Source of the DNA: Chiua virens | Lineage: Eukaryota; Basidiomycota; Agaricomycetes; Boletales; Boletaceae | Direction: 5' to 3' | Length of the DNA: 64,000 nucleotides | NCBI GenBank assembly: GCA_019787685.1 | Contig: JAHNUO010000001.1 | Location: 3,410,001-3,474,000 of the forward strand | Shown: positions 46,056 through 56,704 of the stretch, piece by piece | Layout of the letters: the number at the start of each line of letters is the position of its first letter | Position numbering within the stretch: position 1 is the first letter of the stretch | The notes under the pieces: generated by a model | Told to the model about the DNA's origin: nothing | Database searches by the model: none | The model's input: only the letters and a program-made list of their open reading frames with translations | Program-made: the position numbers and the translations under genes

Positions 46056-46307
46056 CTAATTTTTGTGTGAGCCATACCCAAGAGCGCCTGCAACGCCAAC
46101 AAAAACCGTGTACAGGAAAGGATTTGCTCTGACTCGGTGCGTTAGCCAGGATTGCTCCTTGCCCGGTATATTTGAAGTCGCTGTGAGGTCCGACTGCTTT
46201 GATGGCGGCGTAGAGGCCACAAGTCGGACATGCTGATGAAGTGGGCATCGTGGTAAATGCCTCGGCGTTGCACCAATGCGAGTTGAAAATAGCGAACGTG
46301 AAGCCAT
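46056..46307 (-). CDS. Small mitochondrial-type single-pass protein (83 aa)
   Basis: The N-terminus (MASRSLFSTRIGATPRHLPRCPLHQHVRLVAS) is rich in Arg/Ser/Leu with no acidic residue, a classic mitochondrial targeting presequence with a likely cleavage site near residue 32. The C-terminus is a single hydrophobic segment (NPFLYTVFVGVAGALGYG) ending SHKN. Such proteins are typically small inner-membrane subunits or assembly factors, but I cannot assign this one to a complex. The frame is a single exon; the start is the only Met giving the presequence. Its neighbours are unrelated. Confidence 0.55.
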   Translation of the reverse strand: MASRSLFSTRIGATPRHLPRCPLHQHVRLVASTPPSKQSDLTATSNIPGKEQSWLTHRVRANPFLYTVFVGVAGALGYGSHKN

Positions 46308-46706
46308 ACTAAAGAACTTTCAGTCAGTTAACAGAAGTTGGATTTACCGTCGATAAATGGACTGGTAAAACTCGTAATTATAAGGCTCTATTACGAGTTA
46401 GGCGCGATTGCGACACGAAGATCGGTGGCTGTGTCGGTCGGGGATGGTGGAGTCATCACATAACTGCTTCGAATTTGCTTCACGACACAGCTTACAGGTA
46501 ACCGACATGACTCGACTCGGTTCCCTAAGTAGGTAGGAACTCTCTACATGGGGAAAGTCCGATTTGAAAGGTACGTAGAAGCGCCTCAGGCGGATTTTAG
46601 AACATCTCTGCTTAACAGCATCCCTCTGGGCAAATGTGGTTGTTTTTATCATTCAACTGAGACTCTATGTAAAGAACGCGTCGATTCGAACGCGTACTGA
46701 GAACAC
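46308..46706. promoter_or_regulatory. Divergent intergenic region, likely two promoters
   Basis: This lies between the minus-strand small mitochondrial-type gene and the plus-strand Crinkler-type kinase gene. It is 400 bp with no long frame and should hold both promoters. I see no clear TATA box next to either start codon. Confidence 0.4.
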
Positions 46707-49320
46707 GTGACCAGCGGACGTGGATCACTATTTAAGGCGTTGTCAATGGCGATGTCGGAGTTGCAAATTAATTTCAACATGACAAAGAGAAGCCAAAAAT
46801 TGTCTCCAGTCCGGCGAGTGCGCTGTTGGCTGTCCACCGACAATCACCAGAATACTTTCGAAGTTCAGGTGAAGTTGACGGACACGTTCTTGACCCTCAA
46901 GGTTCTCGTAAAGGAGTCCAAGATCGAAGTGCTTGGCCAGGTGGATCTCAAAGATATCCGCCTCTATGCCGTTTCTAAAGCGCAGCTCGGGCCTTCCTTG
47001 GACTTAGTCAAAAAGAAAACCCTCAAATCACTAGATGAAATAGGGGATTTCCAGATTGTTGTCATTGATGGATCTGGTGCGCTCTCTTTATGGTTATTCA
47101 CTGCTGCGCTAACGACCTGTCCTAGTTGCAACCAGAATGAACCTAAGGTACTGGGTGTATGGTGATCAGTTGCACGTGGTGGATGGGGTCAGTGTCACGG
47201 GAGCCGATAACATTATATCGCTCCGGAGGGCGCTGTGTAAAGATAACCCGGACTTCAATGCTGGGGCGCTGCGGTATATCTCCATCTATAAAGTCCCGCA
47301 GGCAATGGCCGATGGCAAAAACAATATTAGCTCCGTCAAACTATCGGAACTACAATCATGCGGACCCGACGAGTACTTAGGACACCTTTTTAAAGACTTT
47401 GATCCTGACAGATATCTTCACATCGTAGTAGCCTGTACGTGATTAGTTTTTGATCCAGACTCCTTAATCCAATTAATCTTTACAGCTCTGACGCTCGAAC
47501 AGCCTATTCAATGTTTCATTCGGGGGGCATGTCCTATTCCATTTCAAGTCAGGGTCCCAATGATAGACACCGTCGATTCCATCTATACACGCATCCGTAA
47601 TTCTGGTATCATCAGCGACACTATCCCCAAGGAATTCGATCTGTTCCAGATTCCCGTATATGATGATGATGACAAGCATACCCTTTCTGAGGTCCTTGGC
47701 GAGCTGGGATCTGGTCAAAAACTCGAAGGGAAACTGACATTGGAGAAGGTGTTCCTAGACGTCCCCCTGTCTAAGAAACTCAGCGTCGTTATCCAGTCGA
47801 TCGCGCCCAGTAAGCTAAGTCAGCATAGCGTCAACTTGGACTCATTGTCCATAGAAACAGACAAAGCACCTCCATCAGTGCCTCAGCGCCCAAAGAATAG
47901 CAATCCGATCTCGATGGAGCGTCGCAAATTTTTGTCGACTCTCAAGAGCGCGAGGCCGTCTCAAAGTGGTACTCCGGCATCTTTTCGTTCTCGACAGCTC
48001 AGTCTAGACGAGCGTGGAGCCATTCCCTGTGGTCGTCCTAACTACATGGAGGAGGTCATCCCTCCAACGTTACTCAATCCTATTTTCGGCGAGTTTGTCG
48101 AGCAAGCCGGCACCCACGACCCGACGTATGAAGACAATGCATTTGTCACAGATCTCGCGAGAGCTATGTCGGATTTGTATATCAGCGAAGCCGAACGCGT
48201 TCAGAAGGTCCAAGACGTGCTAGCGGCCAGTGGCAAATTGAACCTCAAGAAACTGCCAGAAGCAAAAAGCTTATATCCAACGGACGGGGCTCTTAGTGTC
48301 AACGAACATCACTATGTGATCGCGGAATTCAAGAATGAAGTCGGGAGTTCATCATCGGAGGCCTACTTTCAATTGCTAGGATACTACACCGAGTCAACGA
48401 GAGAAACGGCTGTTAGATACCACAAGTCAACCCTACCGTGCTTTCTTCTGGTCATGACCGGTATGTCTATTGACTCTTTGCCTAGGGTCTCTGGGGAGCT
48501 GACCGTTTTATCCGTAGGCTCTCAGATGTGCATCTGCGCTGGCGTGTGGAACCTGCGCCCCTCAGCACAACTCCTGGTAGATCCGATTGCGTTCCATTTT
48601 CATTCCTCCGATACACACATGCAAACCTCCATATCCCGTCGCCTAGCTTCCCTCCGAAGCGCCATCTTAAAGCTAAGGACGTACTATGAAGGCTTGCAAG
48701 AACCGACCCAGTCCTCTTCCCTCTCACAGCTGTTTCCATACCCGATGAGCTACACGTGCAGACAGCATAAAGCAACCAGGACCTTCCGCTACGTGAGCCA
48801 CCTGATCACTGACAAGCTGGTCTTCATCGGAGTCGGAAATGAAGACAACCGTCGCCTTTGTATCAAATTTGTGCGCTCTTATTCGACAAAGGCTCACGAT
48901 ATTCTTGCCGAGAAAGAAGGTGCACCAATGTTGTGGGGGTTTGAAAAGATCGCCGGTGGATGGTTCATGGCAGTGATGGACATGCTGGATGGGTATCAGC
49001 CACTACACGATGCCGCGAAGCCGATCCCCTCCACTGCTTGTGACAATATACTTACGACGGTGGGATTGTTGCACAAGAAAGGCTATGTCCATGGCGATAT
49101 CCGCGACACGAACATTATGATATCCAATGACGGAGACTACATAAAGCTAATTGACTTCGACTGGGCAGGAAAGGATGGGGAGGCCAGATACCCGGCGTGT
49201 GTAAATTTCAAGGAGATACAACGACCGGCTGATGCCCGTGATGGACAACTGATCCGCAAGGCTCACGATGAAGATATGCTGCAGCAACTCATTGCCGCCA
49301 TGAAGAATTCGTTAGCTTGA
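46707..49320 (+). CDS. Crinkler-type effector: three ubiquitin-like headers, PD-(D/E)XK-like segment, FunK1 kinase
   Basis: Three exons (46707-47076, 47126-47434, 47486-49320) join in frame to about 837 residues; donors are GTGCGC and GTACGT. Residues about 35-120 ('VRCWLSTDNHQNTFEVQV...LKDIRLYAV'), 125-226 ('LRYWVYGD...SLRRAL...ALRYISIYKV') and 230-320 ('QCFIRGACPIPFQVRV...EFDLFQIPV') are three ubiquitin-like units of the Crinkler header type. Near residues 495-520 a core 'VIAEFKNE' followed by a Gln on the next helix fits a PD-(D/E)XK nuclease fold (E507, K509). The C-terminus is a FunK1 kinase: Lys 687 in 'CIKFV', 'HGDIRDTN' at 762, 'IDFDW' at 783. Known CR proteins combine such headers with nuclease and kinase toxin domains acting in the nucleus of target cells. 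No signal peptide is evident, and Met 46746 or 46782 could also be the start. Confidence 0.8.
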
Positions 49321-49639
49321 CCATTCTGTACACTACAGAGTTATAGTACTTATGTTGGAAAACTTATGAGTGATACGCATTGGCTGCGGTGTGGCCGATA
49401 GCCCTGCAAAGAAAGCAATAGAACCAATTCATGTAGTCAACCGGAATGGGTAGTTGATGGCATCGCAGCAGCGCAGCGATTGCAAATCTCATTGTGCTCT
49501 GTTCAAATCCAGTTAGCACGATCTGGCTGGATCCAGTTGAACTACAGTTGCGGACAGACAAACACGACAATTTTGGCAGTGGCATTCGGTTATTGACGTT
49601 GGTGTCCCTCGACTCCTTTGCGCACGCGTGCTGATACGG
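49321..49639. other. 3' flank of the Crinkler-type gene, no gene
   Basis: Only short frames are present. The region ends where the recyclin-like reading frame picks up, near 49645. Confidence 0.45.
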
Positions 49640-50201
49640 TTATGACATGACAGGATACTCCACAAGCACGTCAAGCGCCAGATTATCTCACTCACCAGCA
49701 GCTTTCAAGTGATCGCCGACCTAAATGCGTATCATGCGTTTATCGCCTCGCTCAAGGTGCGTACAAGGTCTAGTTCAGCTGTGAACATGACCTCGTGTCC
49801 GTAGTGTTACAGTGTTCCTCGCCTTTCCACTTGTCCTTACCTGTGAGAACTTGTCGCTAACCGTTTGAACCATGGTTCTGATAGGCACCCAACGTCACTG
49901 CTGACTTTGATCACCTCAAAATGCTTGGTCATGTCTTTGTCGTCGCGGACGCCAAGGACCTCGCACAAATAGTGAGGGACGTAACACGATACGGTGGGGC
50001 ATATCGACCAGAGGTGGGTATTCCTGTCGTCGATGCCTATCGACCATGCCTCACCGCCCCCACGCACACCGCCGCTGACGCACACACGGACAGGATATTT
50101 ACGAATTCATTCAACGCCGGTCCGATTGGAAAGATATTGAAAAGACGGTGGACAAGACAATGTACAATCTTAGTTTCAAGGAGGATTGTCTGGTGTGTTG
50201 A
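49640..50201 (+). pseudogene. C-terminal fragment of recyclin-1/Sec10-family protein
   Basis: Three exons encode the tail of an Rcy1-type exocyst-related protein: 'HKHVKRQIISLTSSFQVIADLNAYHAFIASLK' (ends 49756), 'APNVTADFDHLKMLGHVFVVADAKDLAQIVRDVTRYGGAYRPE' (49885-50013) and 'DIYEFIQRRSDWKDIEKTVDKTMYNLSFKEDCLVC' (50094-50201). The end CLVC is a CAAX-like prenylation box, as in recyclins, which act in endosome-to-surface recycling. Introns keep GTGCGT/GTGGGT donors. Everything upstream (the F-box and most of the Sec10 domain) is missing and stops precede 49645, so this is a fragment of a larger gene although its coding sequence is intact. Confidence 0.72.
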
Positions 50202-50636
50202 GGTAGAAGTGATGCGCTACCTTTGGGTGTGGTATCATAACGACATCTTTCATCCCATTGACTTTGGCTCGGAGAGTTATAATCAGAGATGTTCAACATT
50301 TTCCACCCGTCGTCGCTGTTTTCCTCCATCCGTTCACTGAAGGCACTGAAGGTTGTTTCTTGACCAACAAGTTTACTAGTTTTCTCCTGATACGGCATGT
50401 CCACACGACATATCACCTCCATTCAGGACTTCGTTTCCATGATATTTTAGCTAAGGCGTCGTATCATGCGTGAATGCTGCGGTCTTACTAGTAGGTTGAC
50501 GAAAATGGTCGCAATCTCAAGCGCTTCGTGGCAGTGGCAGTACATTCCATGCTACAAAGAATTGGCCTGGGCCCTGGGGGTGGGTGGCAGGCCACATGTG
50601 CTGACAAGGGTTCTCTCGAGTACACGCACACGACAA

Positions 50637-50750
50637 AATATTTACGATTTCATCCACCGTCGGTCCAACTGAAAAATGATTGAAAAAATTGGACAAGACT
50701 CGGACGATTTATGATAAGGAAGGTTGCCTGATCGGCGCATTGCTCGTCGA
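50637..50750 (+). pseudogene. Second, decayed copy of the recyclin last exon
   Basis: The sequence aatatttacgatttcatccaccgtcgg... aligns with 50093-50201 (gatatttacgaattcattcaacgccgg...). It carries a TGA after 'HRRSN' and several small deletions, so the copy is dead. It lies 540 bp downstream of the better copy in the same orientation, consistent with a local tandem duplication. Confidence 0.7.
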
Positions 50751-50910
50751 TGGGCCATAATATCTTAATCTTAGTACCACATTCGCGCTGGCAGTCTTTC
50801 AGACAGACATGACGCCTCAAACTTCTAATTTGAAAGAAAGCACTAAAAGAGCGACAATAATATATATAAGTGTAGCACTCCTTGAAAGTCCGGACCCTCT
50901 TGACCAGATC

Positions 50911-53498
50911 TCACTCCTTGGGTGGATACCAACCCCCAAGCGTCTCCCATACATCGCCTTCCGGCACCTCCCAGTTCCCATGACACCCCCAGGCCCAATT
51001 GACGTCCTCGATCGTTGTTCGCTGCGCCGCGATAAACGTCTCCAGCGGACACAGTCCAGACGGCGACTCAGGGCAGCCGTCGATACCAGTGAGTGGGACT
51101 AGTCCGTCATTGACGACGATCCTGATATGGGACGACTCTGCCTGTGCCTCGCCCTGCAAGGCCGGGCACGAAAGGACTACATGTATGTCAGTACCGACGC
51201 CGACCAAGGCGGAACTCAAATAACTCACGTTGGAATTGCACAATCGTCGAAAACGGCGCCAAATCCGCAGACCTAAACGATCGATTGGGAGGGATGTGGT
51301 CAGCCGGGAGTGGGCCAGTCGCAGCGAGCGTCGTTAAGTTCAAAGCTGTCAAGACTATTTAGATAGCACGAGATCAGCGTTAGCATAAAGTACGAAAGTG
51401 CAACGTACTGTTGAGGACAACGACTTCATGTGTCACGTCAACATAAAGCACATCATTGAGCGGCCAAGTAATATCATTGGTATGCAAAGTCGCGTTGGTG
51501 CTAGAATTGTGAGTCTCAATTGGCGTGTGGGTACCTGAGGCGTGAAATTAGCTCTTGGACATATCCCAAGCCTTGTACACGTCCAACAGGCGAGCCAAAG
51601 GCAGAGTCATACCAGAAGAGATCGAGGCTATGTGGTACATTTTGAGTATGCGCATTTAAAAAAAAGCCTAGCACGGACGCGTAGTTGAATCCTTCCCATT
51701 CTTCCTCTGTGAAGAGCTCGCAGAACTTGGAATAACCAAGGGCAACAGTCTCGAACGCGATCGTCATCAGTCGACGCGAAACGATTGTAGAGGAAAAACA
51801 ATACCTCGTATACACACATTTGTTGCACCCTATAAGTATCCTCGATCTCCAAGCTGAATCCCTTCCCACCTTCTGTAGGCTGCAAATCAGCTTGTAAGCG
51901 TTTCTGTGCATCCTTGAGGTAGATTCCGGCCCATTGCTTAGCATAGGTCAAGGAATGGTCGGCTTTTCCATGGGTACCGGCGTTAGGACAGGTATCGTAG
52001 GGAGCAAGAGTATTGTTGAACTAGCGAGACAATATGTCAGGCGGCATACTGGACCTAAGACAAGTGACTTACACCAGATGCCTCGATCGTGATAACCTGC
52101 TCATATTTTCCATCGAGAGGCCAGCCGAAGAAACCTAACGCAAAGTTGACTGCAGAAGCAAGCATACGGTTTCTTTACATGACAGGTGAGTCAGTAGCTG
52201 TAGAAACGATGCCAAAACGACCGCTTACTGAGACTCGGTCCGGAACACGGGTAACTTGTCATGTAGTGTGAAGTCCTTGGACACAGTTAGGGCTCCATAT
52301 CTCTTCAAGAGAAGTACAGCCTACCTCCAACAAAAACCCATATTTCAGCCTCATGGCGACCCCGAGGTCGTCTATGAAATGAATCATCAGTTCATAGGGA
52401 TAAATGAAAAGAAACGAACATGAAAACCAGGATGAGGACACGAGTTGATAGTGAGCACTCACAACTGTTGCCTTCCGAAAGGGGTCAAGACTGTGATCGT
52501 AAGTCGCATGTTCAGATTTGAAAGACGAAATACAAGAACAAACGCCCCGACCTTCTTCACCAAGCTTGTACGTCCTGTTCGGGTACACTGTCAACTGCAA
52601 ACACACATATATAAACCATCACTACCCACCAGCCATTCAAGAATCCCAGCTTGCCAGTCGCGTCCCACACCGTGGCACTTGCATGCAATCTCTGCGCCAG
52701 TGAGGCCGCACCTCCGTAGCTGGCTGCAGATTCACCCGTCAGTCAAACGGCACTTCCAAAAAAGAATGAGACAAATGGATACCGTATGCGGTGGGATATC
52801 GTGCCCCATGTCGGTGCAAGATGTGTACGCCCTTGATATCACATTCCGCGGGAGGTTCCGCGCCTTCGTCAATGCCGAACGCGCCGCGTGGAACGCTGTA
52901 CCAAGGAGAGAGATTGCCCCCTGAGCGGAAGAGATTGAAGGGACGGTCGTTGGGTATCGGGGATTCGGGTCGACCTGGGAAAGTGGAGTATTCAGGAGCC
53001 ACGAGTTGCGCAGCGCCCGTTTGGAGAGGTTGGGAAGGAGCGGTAGCAATGAGGGCGGGTTCTGTGCCAGTCGGGGTTCCTCCGGGGTATCCAACACTGC
53101 ATAGCATAGTCAACCGGGAGAAAACGTACATATGAACGTAGGGATACATACTTGGTGGGGAACACATCAGGGTATTCATTGGTTGGCGACGGAAGCGGGT
53201 AGTTGTGAACGGTGGTCGAGCCAACCCACGGAGGTGCAAAGACATTGGCCGTGTCCGAACCCGACACGACTGTGCTTACTGTTTGGTCACGAGTGGAAAT
53301 GCACCTTGTACCGAACAGTGAAAGTTGGAGGGCAAGACAAGCAGCGATACCCCCCGCAAAGGACGCGAAGTGATGCTGCACCGCGAATGTTGGGGTACTG
53401 GAACGACGAACGTCGTCCTGGTCAGCTTCAGTGGCATGTTGTGAATCAAAGAGAAGAGCGACGCGCTCTCCAGGCTCTGGATCGTATTCCTTGTCCAT
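50911..53498 (-). CDS. Histidine acid phosphatase (phytase-like), membrane-anchored
   Basis: An apparently intact gene with about nine exons. It starts at Met 53498; residues about 45-65 (FASFAGGIAACLALQLSLF) form one hydrophobic segment preceded by charged residues, a signal anchor of a type II secreted or vacuolar enzyme. Exon 2 carries the active-site motif 'HRHGARYPT', whose first His of RHGxRxP is the phosphoryl acceptor. Later exons give 'LGVAMRLKYGFLLE', 'DKLPVFRTESQ', 'SAVNFALGFFGWP', 'YDTCPNAG', 'FWYDSAFGSPVGRVQGLGYVQEL' and 'NDVLYVDVTHEVVVLN'. The proton-donor motif, usually HD, reads HE in the last of these. The C-terminus ('IRIVVNDGLVPL', 'CHGNWEVP') is typical of fungal phytases and matches disulphide-linked Cys positions. 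The enzyme would release phosphate from phytate or other phosphomonoesters. Confidence 0.85.
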
Positions 53499-54296
53499 GG
53501 TGGTGGTATGCTGAAGTTGACCCGAGTACTACTACGCTCGGTTCGGCATTACAGTGCACCGGGTACCGCCACCGTTGTCAAGCAAGTGTCAAAAATTCGA
53601 CGTCGGTCATCAATTCACACTAGACTCCACCTCTCCATCTAGAGTTTCAATCATCCCAAGACGGTGGCCTCCTACATCCACAGCATTCACTTTGGTGCAG
53701 CCCCATCGACATTCTCATTGCAGTTCAGCCCACATGTCCCTTGGATGATGGGCATATCCTCGTTAAAACTTGGATTCCAGCAACATCCATAGTCGCTCAC
53801 AGGGAGGTTCATCGTATATTTAGCAACTTCTCCGGTCTGGTTTGCCTTTCAGCGACAGTTGGACCATTCAAAGAGCCCGCTACAAAGATACGTGTCGTTG
53901 TGTAATACGGGGTGGTGGCCTGCATCCATATAGACATTACCTGCAATTGCCTGGTCCATCATCGATTCATCCCTGATCATTCGACAGTCGGTGGGCAATA
54001 CTGCCCTAATTCTGCCTTGGAATGAATCAGAACTTCACTACTGTATCGGTCACTCGAAGCGTAACGTCGCTCAAGGCTGAGGACATGGACTGCGAATTGT
54101 GAAGATGCTGGCTCGTTGGAAATGTGGCTACATCCGTGGTATTCGTAAATGCTACAAAAAGGGTGTTCTCTAGATCTTGCGTGAACTAGAAACATGTACA
54201 TTGGCAATCTCCGCGAGGAACCACGAAGCAAAAAGCTGTAAAATGATCGTCTGAGAGGAATGTAACCGTCACATAAAAAGCGGAACCTAGACCTAA
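53499..54296. other. Intergenic region upstream of the phosphatase
   Basis: No gene is seen. Frames of up to 84 codons lack motifs. It should contain the phosphatase promoter just right of 53498 and the 3' end of the minus-strand coiled-coil gene. Confidence 0.45.
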
Positions 54297-55569
54297 TTAT
54301 TCAAGAAAGACCTTCGCTTTGATCAAAGTCGTCGTATCTTCATTTGATCCTGGCAACAGCTCTCGCTTCGTCAACCCCAAAGATGTCACGCACAACACTC
54401 TACGATTCAGACCCGTTGCGTTTCCAGCTTTCTTCGCTTGACCTTGGCTATCATCCACCACGTCCACCTCCATCGTAGTTGCATCAAAGATCGGATAGGA
54501 ACGCAGAACAGGTATGGTTTCGAAATCGCTTGATACCACGTTCCCAACGATCTCACGCGATATGATGAACGAGATACTGGGCCGGAACCTTGACGAAATC
54601 TTCGAGTTCGCTACAGAAGTAGATGTGGCACAACCGGCTGCTACCACAATATCAGAAACCCCCTCGACGGTGGTCGATATCAGGGTTGTCGGGTCCCAGA
54701 TACTGGAGGGCGAGATATAGGTGTGCGCGAGTGAGCGCCAACGTCCCGTCACCGTTGGTGTTTCTATTTCTACCATTAGCGGACAGGTCGGTCGTGATTC
54801 CAACTCCATTTCTTACCTATTTTCTGCAATGGTTCGTATATCTCGTCCAGAACTTTGTTGATCACATCCCACCCTTTGTCGAGGGTCCATGAAGAAATGA
54901 TCCAATGTACGCGCTATGCAAGGTAGGCTCGGAGTGCAATCGTGAGATACAAAACCACGTCATCGCGTGATTTGCTTCTCCCTAGGCAGTCCACTAATGT
55001 TTGACCTATCGTTTTAGCCACCCCTTGTACCGCAGATGTTTGTTCTTCACTCGGCTCCACGACTGGCTGCAAGTCCCGGGAAAAGTAGTCGGCCACGAGT
55101 GAAATGCTACTCTGAATATCTGTATTGATATTCTGCAGCATTTGTGTGATCATCCTTGTTGCGTATTCATCAGCCAAGTTGACGTTCCGCAACGGCGACC
55201 TTGAGCTCCCTCAGCTGCTTGCCGTAGTAGTTATGGATATCCTCAGTCCGAGATTCAGACTTTCGGAGCTGCTCGCGCGTAGACTTGAGTTCGTGAGACT
55301 GTGCCTCATAGTGACCTTCAAGGTCCGCCAGCTTAGAAGCCGAAATGGACAAATCCTTCTGAAGCTTCTGGATCTGTTCAAGAGTGATGGCAAGCTGCTC
55401 CGCCTTCTGAGCATCCGCACGCTTCCACTGACCAACCTCAGTGGTGAGCAAGGCAATGATGCAATCCTTCTCCTTGTTTGACGACGCCAGACCTTGCAGC
55501 TCAGTATGTTGTAAGTATGCACGCTTCTAGTGGTCTCTGCCAACGAGATGATTCTTGCGGTCAACGTAG
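54297..55569 (-). CDS. Uncharacterised coiled-coil protein gene, possibly partial
   Basis: I do not recognise the family. The N-terminal part ('HTELQGLASSNKEKDCIIALLTTEVGQWKRADAQKAEQLAITLEQIQ...' to 'YGKQLRELK', 55500-55190) is a long heptad-pattern coiled coil. It is followed by 'ADEYATRMITQMLQNINTDIQSSISLVADYFSRDLQP' (to about 54914), a short join, and a final open exon of 170 codons (54297-54809) rich in Ser/Thr/Val. The frame changes from one segment to the next, at about 55185 and again near 54850; introns could explain this, but I could not fix the splice sites. Upstream, the same frame continues through a TAG into an Hsp70-like fragment, so the true start is unclear and the gene may have lost its 5' end. 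Confidence 0.4.
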
Positions 55570-56220
55570 GTCAAAACTGCTCCATTCGCGACTGCCTTGT
55601 TGCTATATATACGTTAGTGGAACCTGAAGAGATGCCACCAAGAACATGCATATGGTTGTCCGGACGACAAATTTTAACCTCATTAGCTTCGAAATATGAT
55701 TGGAGCCGAGACCACATCCAGTCGTTTGTTGACAACCCCCCAACACAGAATACCGTCTAAGAGTGTGAATAAGCATAACGAACTATTCCGACGAAAGAAT
55801 ACACACTGTGATCGGTACCGTAGCATATTTCTGCTGACGCTCGAACGCGTCGATGATAGCGTCGATAGACTCTTGGAATAGACTGGTGGCTCCTTCGCTG
55901 GTGGATGCGAAGTTAGACAATCGTGTTCAGGACAAATCCCAAATGGAATCCTACCCCGATAATTTCAGCTTTCCAAACTTGATGCCATATTTCGCGTTAT
56001 TGTAGCGAAGGCCGGCGACCCTAACGAAAGCCGGTTCTTGATCACTTTTGACGATCAGCTTTGTCGATCGGTCAAATTCGTGGGCAAATTTGGCTATCTC
56101 GTCATTGCTGGAGTGATCCCAGCCTTCCAACTTCTCTACCAGTATGCGAGCCCGGAGAATGCATAGTTGACGGAGGACGACTTTGTCGCCAAGCTCAGGT
56201 GCAATGAAAGTCAACTAGAG
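55570..56220 (-). pseudogene. Hsp70-like (HSPA12-type) nucleotide-binding domain fragment
   Basis: The order is 'EIAKFAHEFDRSTKLIVKSDQEPAFVRVAG', 'YGIKFGKLKLSG', an intron, 'LFQESIDAIIDAFERQQKYATVPITV', an intron, 'VFCVGGLSTNDWMWSRLQSYFEANEVKICRPDN', an intron, 'NKAVANGAVLTYVD'. This matches the last third of the actin-like ATPase domain of Hsp70-like proteins: the LVGGF-type loop reads FCVGGLS and the 'DGAV' block reads NGAV. The ATP-binding N-terminal half is absent. Intron boundaries are mostly recognisable. A TAG soon after the fragment separates it from the coiled-coil frame. It directly abuts a reductase-domain fragment at about 56220. Confidence 0.65.
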
Positions 56221-56229
56221 CGGGGTGAG

Positions 56230-56600
56230 CTGTGATGTGGAGGTAGCACAGGATTGGATCAACGTTCGGCCGAGGGAAGAGTCCGAGAGAGAAAAAGACG
56301 GACCTTGTGGGCAAACGGTTCGGCGTAGGCGGTGACGGATACGCCTCTGGGTTCGACGCAGAGTTGCTTGATGCCGGGTGGTGTCGAGGCCACGGTCCTG
56401 GAACGCGGCGCGCTGGCGCTGTCTGATCGTGTGCCCGTTCGTGGAAGGTCGGTTGAACACGTACACGATGGCGACGTCGTCGTGGGCCAGGAGGGATCCA
56501 AGCAGATAGGAGCCCAGCCCGCCCGTCGAGCCAGTCAACAAGACAGCATGCTCGTGGTTGAACCGTCCATTCAGCATCCCTAGCATGTCATCGCCACCTT
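56230..56600 (-). pseudogene. Fragment of adenylate-forming reductase, NAD(P)-binding R domain
   Basis: 'HAVLLTGSTGGLGSYLLGSLLAHDDVAIVYVFNRPS' is the first beta-alpha-beta of a thioester-reductase Rossmann fold with its GxxGxxG-type loop (GSTGGLG), followed by 'RQRAAFQDRGLD'. This is the start of the R domain of alpha-aminoadipate-reductase-like and NRPS-like enzymes. After about 75 residues the similarity is lost. There is no adenylation or carrier domain. The open frame continues upstream only into the antisense-free 3' end of UTP20 in a shifted frame. It is a truncated duplicate, about 110 bp downstream of the UTP20 stop. Confidence 0.68.
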
Positions 56601-56704
56601 GGCGTCGTCTCCCGTCCAAACAGTATATTTGGCAACCACGATCTCGATCTCGATTTTCACATCCAGGACAGGCGACGTCAGGGATACATAAAACATAAAA
56701 TCGA

